Of a stretch of 5,639 nt of DNA, positions 1-5,639 are shown one piece after another (position 1 is the first letter of the stretch; every line of letters starts with the position of its first letter). This DNA comes from Globobulimina sp. Its lineage: Eukaryota > Foraminifera > Rotaliida. The notes under the pieces were generated by a model, which did no database searches, was not told the DNA's origin, and worked only from the letters and a program-made list of their open reading frames with translations. The stretch is from NCBI GenBank assembly GCA_003354225.1, contig PIVH01000482.1, forward strand, positions 1 through 5,639. The letters are read 5' to 3'. The position numbers and the translations under genes were made by a program.

Positions 1-11
1 AAGTGCGTTAT

Positions 12-50
12 AATAAATAATAAAATGTACAAAAGATTTTAATAAATAAA
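12..50 (+). promoter_or_regulatory. Four AATAAA hexamers on the plus strand
   Basis: AATAAA occurs at 12-17, 19-24, 41-46 and 45-50 on the plus strand, just beyond the lyase 3' end. They could be polyadenylation signals of a convergent gene lying left of the window, but that gene would have to end before position 1. In sequence this AT-rich the motif is expected by chance. Confidence 0.12.
21..41 (-). terminator. Weak AT-only inverted repeat downstream of the lyase gene
   Basis: TAAAAT (21-26) and ATTTTA (36-41) are 6-bp arms around a 9-nt spacer, 16 nt or more past the lyase stop codon. They contain no G-C pairs and sit in very AT-rich sequence, so chance is a serious alternative. It is listed because it occupies the same relative position as the two stronger hairpins. 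Confidence 0.22.
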
Positions 51-56
51 CAATGA

Positions 57-1622
57 TTACAAATCACCACAAATAGAAGAGATTCTCCTCTGTAATTGTG
101 GAGCTGGTTTACTTTCATCAATATCTGTATATATCTTTGAAGGGAGATCGCTCATTACATCCAAATAGGTCATCATAAATTGTTGCTGAGCCGGATTCTC
201 TTTCATTTCAACCAATGAACCATATAAAGCAAGTGTTGTATTTCTATATTTATCATTATTCTCAACCACATCCTTGATCGCTGCACATAAATCATCTATA
301 AATTTTTTTGATCCATTTTGATTTATACCTGTCACACACAAATGTGTACACGGCGGATCCCTACAATTATCCAATGACCATCCAAACTGCTGCATTGCTT
401 CACTGATCTGATAAACATGCATAGTTTTAACCAGTTTTTCCCTCAATCGCCACGCAATAACGCTCGCTTTGGGATTCCCGATAATTTCAATATATTTATT
501 AATCTTCTCATTATTCACAATCTCTGATTTTATAAAATCAACAGCTTTCATAATCTTTGTCGCTTCGTACATATAACCTTTTTCTCCTAAATGCATCATT
601 ACCGTCCATGCGCATGCAATCACAGCGCCATTCCGCGAGCCTTGAATAGTCGGCGTACAATATAGGCCAATTGTACTTTTTTTGCAGAAAAAATACGCAA
701 AACGCCGAATCTCTGCAGATTTAAACATCAACACCGAAGTGCCTTTGGTAGCAAATCCAAATTTATGCGTATCACATGAAATGGTCGTAACTCCATTACA
801 TCTCCAGTCGAATCTGGGTATATCTGATTTATACCCATCCATTCTGGCTATGGTTGGCAATAAAAAACTGCCTAAACAGCAATCCACATGAAATGGTATA
901 TCATATTTCAATGCAATTTCTGCAATTTGTGGAATATCATCAATTATTCCATGTGCATAATCTGGCGCACTCGCTACAATTCCGATGGTGTTGTTATTGA
1001 TTGCTTTGCTAATTGCTTTTAAATCGGATTTGAATGTAACAGGATCGACATCGACTAAAACCACTTTAATCTCATACATTTCACATGCTTTATGGAACGC
1101 AGCATGAGCTGTTTTAGCCATAATTAACTCCGCTGCGGCTGCACAATTTTTTTTGTTAATAAATATATTTTTGAAGGTCCGGACAGCCACAGCTATTGAT
1201 TCGGTGCCACCGGATGTTATTAAACCGCATTGTTTGTATGGATCGCCATTGAAATAAGAGATTGTCATTGCTATGACTTCAGCCATCATTTTACGGACAA
1301 ATGGGAAGATGGTGGGATGCAATGGATTACTGAGTGTAAAGAGTGCATTCACTTTGTTTTGTAAGTCGATAAGTTGCTTTCCGCCATGATATATTCCACC
1401 CGATAAGTAGCCGCCATCTCCATTCCATTGTTTTGTTTCATAATCACTCCATTCTTCAAGTTGAGATAGCAATTCTTGCTCAGATGTGGAAGATGAAGGT
1501 AACTCATAGTTTATCTTTGTATGTGTTGTGGCTGAATACATCATCTGTTGCAATGCTGCCTGCAGTAGATTTGAAGTCGCCGCATCCGATGTCGCTTCAA
1601 ACACTATATCACAATATAACAT
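57..1622 (-). CDS. SPL: Sphingosine-1-phosphate lyase (PLP-dependent), soluble-looking form
   Basis: The 521-residue product matches the sphingosine-1-phosphate lyase family (SGPL1/Dpl1), which cleaves sphingoid-base 1-phosphates into a fatty aldehyde and phosphoethanolamine, the exit step of sphingolipid metabolism. Visible landmarks are SNPLHP (residues 98-103), the cofactor-phosphate motif SGGTES (137-142), TAHAAFHKA (171-179), HVDCCLG (245-251) with the pyridine-binding Asp247, and SCDTHKFGF (282-290), whose Lys287 should form the PLP Schiff base (human Lys353). TPTIQGSRNG (323-332) and MHLGEKGY (343-350) continue the match. All catalytic landmarks are present, so the enzyme is probably active. 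Recognisable similarity starts near residue 45. The lumenal segment and transmembrane anchor of animal and yeast enzymes (total about 570-590 aa) are missing, and no hydrophobic helix is seen. The ATG at 1622 has G at -3. An in-frame TAA at 1638-1640 blocks simple extension, although a small intron could change the N-terminus. Family certain; subcellular location uncertain. Confidence 0.95.
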   Translation of the reverse strand: MLYCDIVFEATSDAATSNLLQAALQQMMYSATTHTKINYELPSSSTSEQELLSQLEEWSDYETKQWNGDGGYLSGGIYHGGKQLIDLQNKVNALFTLSNPLHPTIFPFVRKMMAEVIAMTISYFNGDPYKQCGLITSGGTESIAVAVRTFKNIFINKKNCAAAAELIMAKTAHAAFHKACEMYEIKVVLVDVDPVTFKSDLKAISKAINNNTIGIVASAPDYAHGIIDDIPQIAEIALKYDIPFHVDCCLGSFLLPTIARMDGYKSDIPRFDWRCNGVTTISCDTHKFGFATKGTSVLMFKSAEIRRFAYFFCKKSTIGLYCTPTIQGSRNGAVIACAWTVMMHLGEKGYMYEATKIMKAVDFIKSEIVNNEKINKYIEIIGNPKASVIAWRLREKLVKTMHVYQISEAMQQFGWSLDNCRDPPCTHLCVTGINQNGSKKFIDDLCAAIKDVVENNDKYRNTTLALYGSLVEMKENPAQQQFMMTYLDVMSDLPSKIYTDIDESKPAPQLQRRISSICGDL

Positions 1623-1660
1623 TACAAATTGATTTGATTATAAGCAGACTTCTAACATAC
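1604..1660 (-). other. Candidate 57-nt spliceosomal intron at the lyase 5' end
   Basis: On the minus strand this segment starts GTATGT, a good 5' splice-site consensus, and ends GATATAG. It contains both the TAA that closes the upstream mini-ORF and the assigned lyase ATG. Removal keeps frame (57 is a multiple of 3), creates a Met codon at the junction and yields a product of about 536 residues continuing at Phe8 of the current model. There is no clear branch point or polypyrimidine tract, and neither the FMO nor the kinase gene needs an intron, so it remains only a candidate. Confidence 0.22.
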
Positions 1661-1724
1661 TCCGTCCAGTTGTTTTGTGTTCCTCTGTCTCCTCATTTGA
1701 TTTGCTATGCACATTACGTTCCAT
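1638..1724 (-). other. 28-codon upstream mini-ORF in frame with the lyase; possible first exon
   Basis: An ATG at 1722-1724 opens a 28-codon frame, hydrophilic and Glu/Lys/Thr-rich, ending at TAA 1638-1640. It is in the same frame as the lyase, whose ATG lies 15 nt past this stop. It may be a 5' leader uORF, a decayed N-terminus, or a true first exon joined to the lyase by removing a 57-nt intron (1604-1660). It contains no hydrophobic segment and so would not restore a membrane anchor. Confidence 0.3.
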
Positions 1725-1733
1725 GACGCCCAG

Positions 1734-1772
1734 TTAATTATTAGTTGATGCTTGAATTTCTCTGATGTTCAT
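1734..1772 (-). other. 12-codon mini-ORF in the FMO-lyase spacer
   Basis: An ATG at 1770-1772 opens 12 codons ending in TAA at 1734-1736, again in the same frame as the lyase. It is too short to call a gene and could be a leader uORF if the transcript starts upstream. The rest of the 229-bp spacer (1623-1851) shows only the hairpin and AT-rich sequence. Confidence 0.12.
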
Positions 1773-1773
1773 T

Positions 1774-1811
1774 TTGAAAACAAAAAAACAATATTTCTGA
1801 CTTGTTTTCAA
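1774..1811 (-). terminator. Hairpin downstream of the FMO gene
   Basis: TTGAAAACAA (1774-1783) and TTGTTTTCAA (1802-1811) are perfect 10-bp inverted repeats separated by 18 nt. On the minus strand the structure lies about 40 nt after the FMO stop codon, inside the 229-bp spacer, and an extra G-U pair can form inside. The position suits an mRNA 3'-end signal. A 10-bp palindrome, CAATTAATTG (1827-1836), lies between it and the stop codon. Confidence 0.5.
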
Positions 1812-1851
1812 GAATGCATATGGTTTCAATTAATTGTCAGATGACATTTAT

Positions 1852-3129
1852 TTAAAGATCTCCTTTAATTGGATAAGTTTGTCCAATCTGCGCACAAATA
1901 CACTTAAAATATGCAGTTTGTTGAGGCATTCGATGTTGAAGCCTCAAACCACTGAATTGTTTCTTCCTTTTCATCCATTTTACCATCTCCTTTTTATCTG
2001 GCAAATATTTTGAACTCCACACTGTCTCATTATCCTTCTCTGTGTACGCCAAATCAGTTAATATTTTAGCAATCCATATGCATTGATAATAAGCATACAA
2101 AAACGGAGCAACTCCATGATTTATTCCAGGAAAAAATATGCTCGGTAAATGGCAATATATCATATGTTGATATAACCCGTTTATTGCCTGCCCATTGCAA
2201 TGAAAACCATTCCTTGTTTTGATTAAACAGTGTTGTGTAAATTCGTCGCTATTTAAGAATGAATGATTATGTAAATAACCCGTACAAAATATCACTAAAT
2301 CTGGGTAAATAATAATCCCATCATCAAATTCAATCGTTTTTTCAGTAAATTGCTTTATAAAACACTTCAACACAAAATCCTTTTTAGATCCATGATTATA
2401 AATTGAATGTACCACTTGATATATTTTGAGATTATTACATTTTGCGAAGATCTCGTTGCCAATATCCCGGCCTGATGCTCCTGCACCGACTATCACAATA
2501 ATTTTATTGTCAAATAATTCATTTTTTGGTTCTCTATAACAACGACTGTGGAAGTATGGTATCTGAGTTGTTTCCAGTCCTTCGAATGAAGGAATATATT
2601 GCTCAATAAAGTGGCCATTACAAACAATGACAGTGTCAAAGAATTCATGTTTTATTTCATTACGCATTATATCGTGATATGTGACAATCCATTGAGGAAA
2701 TCTGCTCTTCAGATTATCATTTTTATGATGAAGTTTGCCCATATTTGGTGGTGTTATGTTTTGTATTTTATGCTTGAATTTTATATATTTTATAAGATCA
2801 AACTGTTTCGCAAAATATTTAATGTATTCCAAAATGAATGAATGGTGCGGATGAACCTCTTTACATTCAGTCTCAAAATCTAAATCTGGAAAATGCATTA
2901 GCTGTCGATGGATATTGGTGGTCATATTCATGTATAAAGGATTCGGGTATTTGGGATCTGGCTCATAGTTCCAAATACCACCGATACGTGAGGTTGCCTC
3001 AAATATAGTGACATTGCTCAAACTATTTTTTATCAAATGCCGGGTAACACATAATCCATTAACACCAGCACCAATCACACAAATTTTAATGTCAATATCA
3101 TTTTTAGTCTCATCCGTAATCGTGGACAT
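1852..3129 (-). CDS. Flavin-containing monooxygenase, compact (fungal-like) type
   Basis: The 425-residue product is an FAD/NADPH-dependent class B flavoprotein monooxygenase that would oxygenate soft N or S nucleophiles. Landmarks, numbered from the ATG at 3129: FAD Rossmann motif GAGVNG (20-25) with acidic Glu44 ending beta-2; GGIWNY (50-55); MTTNIHRQLMHF (69-80) with Asn72 at the position of the catalytic FMO asparagine; FMO signature FEG...YFHSRCY (182-198); NADPH motif GAGASGRD (215-222); and FCTGY (281-285), the usual FATGY. Only about 65 residues separate the NADPH motif from FCTGY. From family knowledge this resembles short yeast FMOs rather than the ~530-aa mammalian enzymes, and no C-terminal membrane anchor is seen. 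Start choice: the frame opens after a TAG at 3136-3138. The first codon, at 3135, is TTG and the first ATG is at 3129 with A at -3, so the ATG is used. Substrate cannot be predicted. It ends in KGDL. Confidence 0.93.
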   Translation of the reverse strand: MSTITDETKNDIDIKICVIGAGVNGLCVTRHLIKNSLSNVTIFEATSRIGGIWNYEPDPKYPNPLYMNMTTNIHRQLMHFPDLDFETECKEVHPHHSFILEYIKYFAKQFDLIKYIKFKHKIQNITPPNMGKLHHKNDNLKSRFPQWIVTYHDIMRNEIKHEFFDTVIVCNGHFIEQYIPSFEGLETTQIPYFHSRCYREPKNELFDNKIIVIVGAGASGRDIGNEIFAKCNNLKIYQVVHSIYNHGSKKDFVLKCFIKQFTEKTIEFDDGIIIYPDLVIFCTGYLHNHSFLNSDEFTQHCLIKTRNGFHCNGQAINGLYQHMIYCHLPSIFFPGINHGVAPFLYAYYQCIWIAKILTDLAYTEKDNETVWSSKYLPDKKEMVKWMKRKKQFSGLRLQHRMPQQTAYFKCICAQIGQTYPIKGDL

Positions 3130-3228
3130 GATCAACTAACTGACTGAATTTCGTGAAAACTCCCAAAATCTCTCTTTTTTTTGAACTAAATTACGTTTAT
3201 TATCAGCAAAAAAAAACACAAACAGTCG

Positions 3229-3250
3229 ATATATATATAATATATTTATA
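3229..3250 (-). promoter_or_regulatory. Alternating AT run, possible TATA-like element for the FMO gene
   Basis: Twenty-two consecutive A/T bases, mostly alternating, lie about 100-120 nt upstream of the FMO ATG. On the minus strand they read TATAAATATATTATATATAT, which contains a TATA-box-like start. Position and composition suit a promoter core, but AT runs are common in such genomes and there is no independent support. Confidence 0.25.
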
Positions 3251-3263
3251 ACAACAATCACCA

Positions 3264-3302
3264 CTAAAAGTACAAAAACAAAAAAACAAAACAAAAAAAA
3301 AA
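3264..3302 (-). repeat. Low-complexity T-rich tract (A-rich on plus) after the kinase gene
   Basis: On the plus strand this is nearly all A, broken by occasional C, one G and one T, and ends in a run of ten A (3293-3302). On the minus strand it is a T-rich tract about 50-90 nt past the kinase stop codon. It might serve as a U-rich 3'-end element, a nucleosome-free spacer, or simply be slippage-prone sequence. No ORF crosses it. Confidence 0.5.
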
Positions 3303-3334
3303 GCTCGACTACTGTTCGAAAACATTATCTAATA

Positions 3335-3362
3335 CAACAAAGATAACACGGTTATCTTGTTG
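3335..3362 (-). terminator. Hairpin overlapping the kinase stop codon
   Basis: On the plus strand, CAACAAAGATAAC (3335-3347) and GTTATCTTGTTG (3351-3362) form an inverted repeat around the 3-nt loop ACG. It has 12 pairs with a single-base bulge, and the inner 8 bp are perfect. The repeat spans the last codons and TAA of the kinase gene, so the mRNA 3' end could fold into a stem-loop. In mimiviruses, 3' ends form at such hairpins. In a cellular genome it might be chance or an RNA element. A T-rich tract follows about 30 nt further downstream on the minus strand. Confidence 0.5.
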
Positions 3363-5634
3363 CAAATTTATGAATAGTATTTTTTAATTGTGTCTGTTTA
3401 TCAAATGGTGCGTTTTTTAATTGTATTTTCAACCAATTTATAGATTTTTTATCAGATTCATTCATTCGTAATTGCTTAAAAATATATCTCCGTATTTTCT
3501 GATAATCATAAATGTACGAAAACGCTAAACATACAAAATTAATCAATTCAGGATAATGTCGTCTCAATTCGAGAAATGCATTGCACGACAAATCAACAAA
3601 TGTATTATAATTGTGTTTGCCCACTAACTCATGAAAGTTTTTTGTAATTCCAAATTTATTCGCATCTAATCCTGTTATGGTGTCCCCCAAAACATAATTC
3701 ATATCAATATGGAATAACGTACAATCCGTTGTACGTATTAATATATTATCAAAATGTCGATCTCGAACACCCATTATATACGACGCTATATACGAACCAG
3801 CTGCTGTCGAAATTAGATTTGTGCACAGCTTTTCTTTGAATTTCAACCGGTCTTTCAATGATAATACATCTCGCAACGGAATACAATCTGGGATCAATTC
3901 AATACATCCAAACAGTTTACCCATTGGTATCACATTGTAGGTCAAACATTTGACTCCATTCAATTGCTTTATATTACAAAACAAATGATTTATCCATTTA
4001 AGCACCAACATGCAACTTTTGTCCTTCCTCAAATCGTCACCGTACTTTAATATGCAAGTTGAGGATAAAAACTCCACATTCCCTTTATCCGTCGCATAAC
4101 AATCAATAAGTAATGGTTTGCTGTTTGAATTTATGATTTTCTTTACAAATATCCTGCGTAATGGAGATGATAATTGCTTGACGGGATCGCGTAAGATCGT
4201 ATTCACTCCAATGATAAAGCAATCATTGTCACGCAACTGTTTTCGTGAAGCAATATCATACCAAAACGCAACTGCATCCTTCGGACTGTCGCCATTATCT
4301 TCTTTGGTATCATCAGTAAGATCTACATCACCGTCAGCGCACAACCCCTCAAATACAGACTTTACACACATAATATCGCTATATGCTGAAATAAAGAATC
4401 TCACTGCTTGTCTCAGATGGGATTGCCCCACAATTCTATCACGCAATTTATGCAATAGTTTGAGTCTCCATTCAAGCGCATCACACTGACACACTGTGAA
4501 CGCTATCAATGGTAAAAAGTGGCATAATACATCACAACGCGCATTGATGATGGTATCAACTACGTCGCCATTCCTATCATCTGTACACTTTAATATCTCC
4601 AGCAAAATAGACTCATGTTTCTGCACAGACTCTTCATATATTTGCAAGGAAACACGTGGATGTTTCCAACGTTGTTGTAACTCTGCATAAACCTGCGAAG
4701 CGAATGAGAAATTAGTTGGCGATGAGGTTGTATTGCCAGTCTTATTATGCTGTGTCTGTGACGATAATATCTTATGTTTTTCTGCTGGTAATTTATACAA
4801 AGTTATCCGACGCGATGGTGGAGCTAGAAAGGTATCATTTGTTTGTTTATAGTTTGCTGATAAGGGACTGCTTATTAATGGACTGGTTATACTCTGTTTC
4901 ATTAAACTGTTGTCCGTAGGCAATGATATGGAGACTGCTGATGATTGCCAAGGCTTTGAAATTGAGAGTTGATGTTTGTGTCTTTTACTCTTTGTTAGTT
5001 TGAGCTGATTCTTATGTTTGTATGAAGAGAAAAACGAGTTGGATAAATTGCGGCGTTTGTTATGTTTTGATTGTTTCCCAGTTATTAATATAGATTTTGT
5101 CCTACGACTTTTAGCTTTTCTTTTTTTTAATGGTTTTGGAGGTTTTGATGCTGATTTGGTACTTTTGGTGGCGTTGAAGAATGAAGATGTTTTTTTACTG
5201 TTTCTTGATTTGTGTGGTCTGGCTGCAGCAACTTCAAATAATTCATTTAAGGGAGTGTTTGGCGATTTGACTTTTTTTGATGTGAAGAACATGTTAGATA
5301 TGTGACGAGATTTTGAGTTTGGTTTTGATTTCGATCGATTGACTCTTGTACGTTTTGTAGATTTGGCTGTGTAGAGCGGTTTATTTCTACCAAGTTTTGG
5401 GACAGATTTACTACGTTTGGATGATGATGATGGTGGAATTGATAGCGGCGATAAAGTTAAATTGGTTGGTTTTAATTTTGATTTTGATGGTTTGGGAATG
5501 GCTCTTGGAGTTAAACATAATTCACAGTTGGCACAATTATTTTGATTGAGATATGTACATATTGTACATGCCCATTCTGATCCTATTAATGGTGTAGGTG
5601 GTAATGAATATGATTGCGAGTCAGATTTATTCAT
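3352..5634 (-). CDS. RanBP2-type zinc finger protein with PI3/PI4-kinase catalytic domain
   Basis: The 760-residue product has four parts. (1) A RanBP2-type zinc finger at 21-40, W21-x-C23-x2-C26-x3-N30-x6-C37-x2-C40, matching the family pattern; such fingers bind ubiquitin, proteins or single-stranded RNA. (2) A Lys/Ser/Arg-rich, probably disordered linker (about 45-300) with basic clusters such as KKRKAKSRRTK (170-180) that could serve as nuclear signals or bind acidic membranes. (3) A probably helical segment (about 310-430) in the position of a PIK-type accessory domain, followed by an acidic stretch (432-449). (4) A lipid-kinase domain (about 490-720): INSNSKPLLI, Lys530 as the likely ATP lysine, YGDDLRKD (531-538), catalytic loop GVRDRHFDN (622-630) with Asp625 and Asn630, and HIDMNYVLG (642-650) with metal-binding Asp644. 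DFG reads DMN. The activation loop lacks the basic box of class I PI3K, so phosphatidylinositol is the likelier substrate (inference). No C2, Ras-binding or PIKK FAT/FATC domain is seen. The ATG at 5634 has a weak context (T at -3) and the frame stays open to the window edge, so the true start could lie outside. Confidence 0.88.
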   Translation of the reverse strand: MNKSDSQSYSLPPTPLIGSEWACTICTYLNQNNCANCELCLTPRAIPKPSKSKLKPTNLTLSPLSIPPSSSSKRSKSVPKLGRNKPLYTAKSTKRTRVNRSKSKPNSKSRHISNMFFTSKKVKSPNTPLNELFEVAAARPHKSRNSKKTSSFFNATKSTKSASKPPKPLKKRKAKSRRTKSILITGKQSKHNKRRNLSNSFFSSYKHKNQLKLTKSKRHKHQLSISKPWQSSAVSISLPTDNSLMKQSITSPLISSPLSANYKQTNDTFLAPPSRRITLYKLPAEKHKILSSQTQHNKTGNTTSSPTNFSFASQVYAELQQRWKHPRVSLQIYEESVQKHESILLEILKCTDDRNGDVVDTIINARCDVLCHFLPLIAFTVCQCDALEWRLKLLHKLRDRIVGQSHLRQAVRFFISAYSDIMCVKSVFEGLCADGDVDLTDDTKEDNGDSPKDAVAFWYDIASRKQLRDNDCFIIGVNTILRDPVKQLSSPLRRIFVKKIINSNSKPLLIDCYATDKGNVEFLSSTCILKYGDDLRKDKSCMLVLKWINHLFCNIKQLNGVKCLTYNVIPMGKLFGCIELIPDCIPLRDVLSLKDRLKFKEKLCTNLISTAAGSYIASYIMGVRDRHFDNILIRTTDCTLFHIDMNYVLGDTITGLDANKFGITKNFHELVGKHNYNTFVDLSCNAFLELRRHYPELINFVCLAFSYIYDYQKIRRYIFKQLRMNESDKKSINWLKIQLKNAPFDKQTQLKNTIHKFATR
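5421..5432. repeat. Short trinucleotide repeat in the kinase gene
   Basis: Four ATG units on the plus strand (CAT on the coding strand, read in the frame TCA) encode part of the Ser69-Ser72 run in the low-complexity linker of the kinase. It is a minor slippage-prone tract within a Ser/Lys-rich region. Confidence 0.5.
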
Positions 5635-5639
5635 ATAAC

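Noticed and set aside
1626-1633. AAATTGAT near the lyase start, resembling the mimivirus early promoter AAAATTGA
   Set aside because: It is on the plus strand, the wrong orientation for the lyase, and only partly matches. No correctly oriented copy was found upstream of the lyase or FMO genes.
1433-1726. Plus-strand frame of 97 codons, and others at 682-891 and 2599-2841
   Set aside because: They overlap the conserved parts of the lyase and FMO genes in antisense, or run into the spacer, with no recognisable domain.
1623-1851. tRNA or other structured RNA gene in the FMO-lyase spacer
   Set aside because: No cloverleaf or T-loop consensus was seen on either strand; only the single hairpin stands out.
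1847-1852. AATAAA polyadenylation signal (minus strand) overlapping the FMO stop codon
   Set aside because: It overlaps the TAA itself and arises from a TTTAAATAAATG string in AT-rich sequence; there is no sign that it is functional.
3130-3135. FMO start at position 3135
   Set aside because: The codon at 3133-3135 is TTG on the minus strand, directly after an in-frame TAG. In a eukaryotic or viral setting the ATG at 3129 is the credible start.
3229-3302. Mobile-element end or terminal repeat in the AT and A-rich spacer
   Set aside because: No flanking direct repeats, matching inverted termini or transposase-like frame were seen; it is low-complexity spacer sequence.
4118-4489. Plus-strand open frame of 123 codons, and similar plus-strand frames at 4496-4690, 4716-4919 and 5018-5305
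   Set aside because: All lie antisense within the kinase gene, whose domains and catalytic motifs are clear. Their translations show no recognisable motif and reflect the composition of the opposite strand.

Overview
The window holds three long, intact protein genes, all on the minus strand and all ending in TAA. The gaps between them are about 220-230 bp and AT-rich. In transcription order they are: a RanBP2-type zinc finger fused to a PI3/PI4-kinase catalytic domain (3352-5634); a compact flavin-containing monooxygenase (1852-3129); and a sphingosine-1-phosphate lyase of the PLP-dependent decarboxylase fold (57-1622). All three families are typically eukaryotic. There is no bacterial operon structure, no ribosome-binding-site pattern, and no convincing RNA gene, CRISPR array or transposon.

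The source is therefore either a compact, intron-poor protist genome or a nucleocytoplasmic large DNA virus (giant virus) carrying eukaryote-derived genes. The sequence does not settle this. In favour of a giant virus: large uninterrupted ORFs, short spacers, and inverted repeats at or just after the 3' ends (strong for the kinase and FMO genes, weak for the lyase gene), as in the hairpin-directed 3'-end formation known from mimiviruses. Against it: no viral hallmark gene is present, and no early-promoter motif of the AAAATTGA type lies in the coding orientation upstream of the lyase or FMO genes. A 57-nt GT...AG segment at the 5' end of the lyase gene could be a tiny intron, which would fit a protist.

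Region by region: 1-56 is AT-rich flank downstream of the lyase; 57-1622 is the lyase; 1623-1851 is a spacer with a 10-bp-arm hairpin and two mini-ORFs in frame with the lyase; 1852-3129 is the FMO; 3130-3351 is a spacer with a T-rich tract (minus strand), an alternating AT run and a hairpin overlapping the kinase stop codon; 3352-5634 is the kinase, whose 5' end lies 5 bp from the window edge.

Two of the genes act directly on signalling lipids: phosphoinositide synthesis and irreversible sphingoid-base-phosphate breakdown. The FMO is a redox enzyme that is usually ER-associated. A shared role in membrane-lipid remodelling is plausible but inferred only from gene content and shared strand. 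The most unusual item is the kinase: its zinc finger plus basic tail, three FF repeats, and a DFG motif changed to Asp-Met-Asn.
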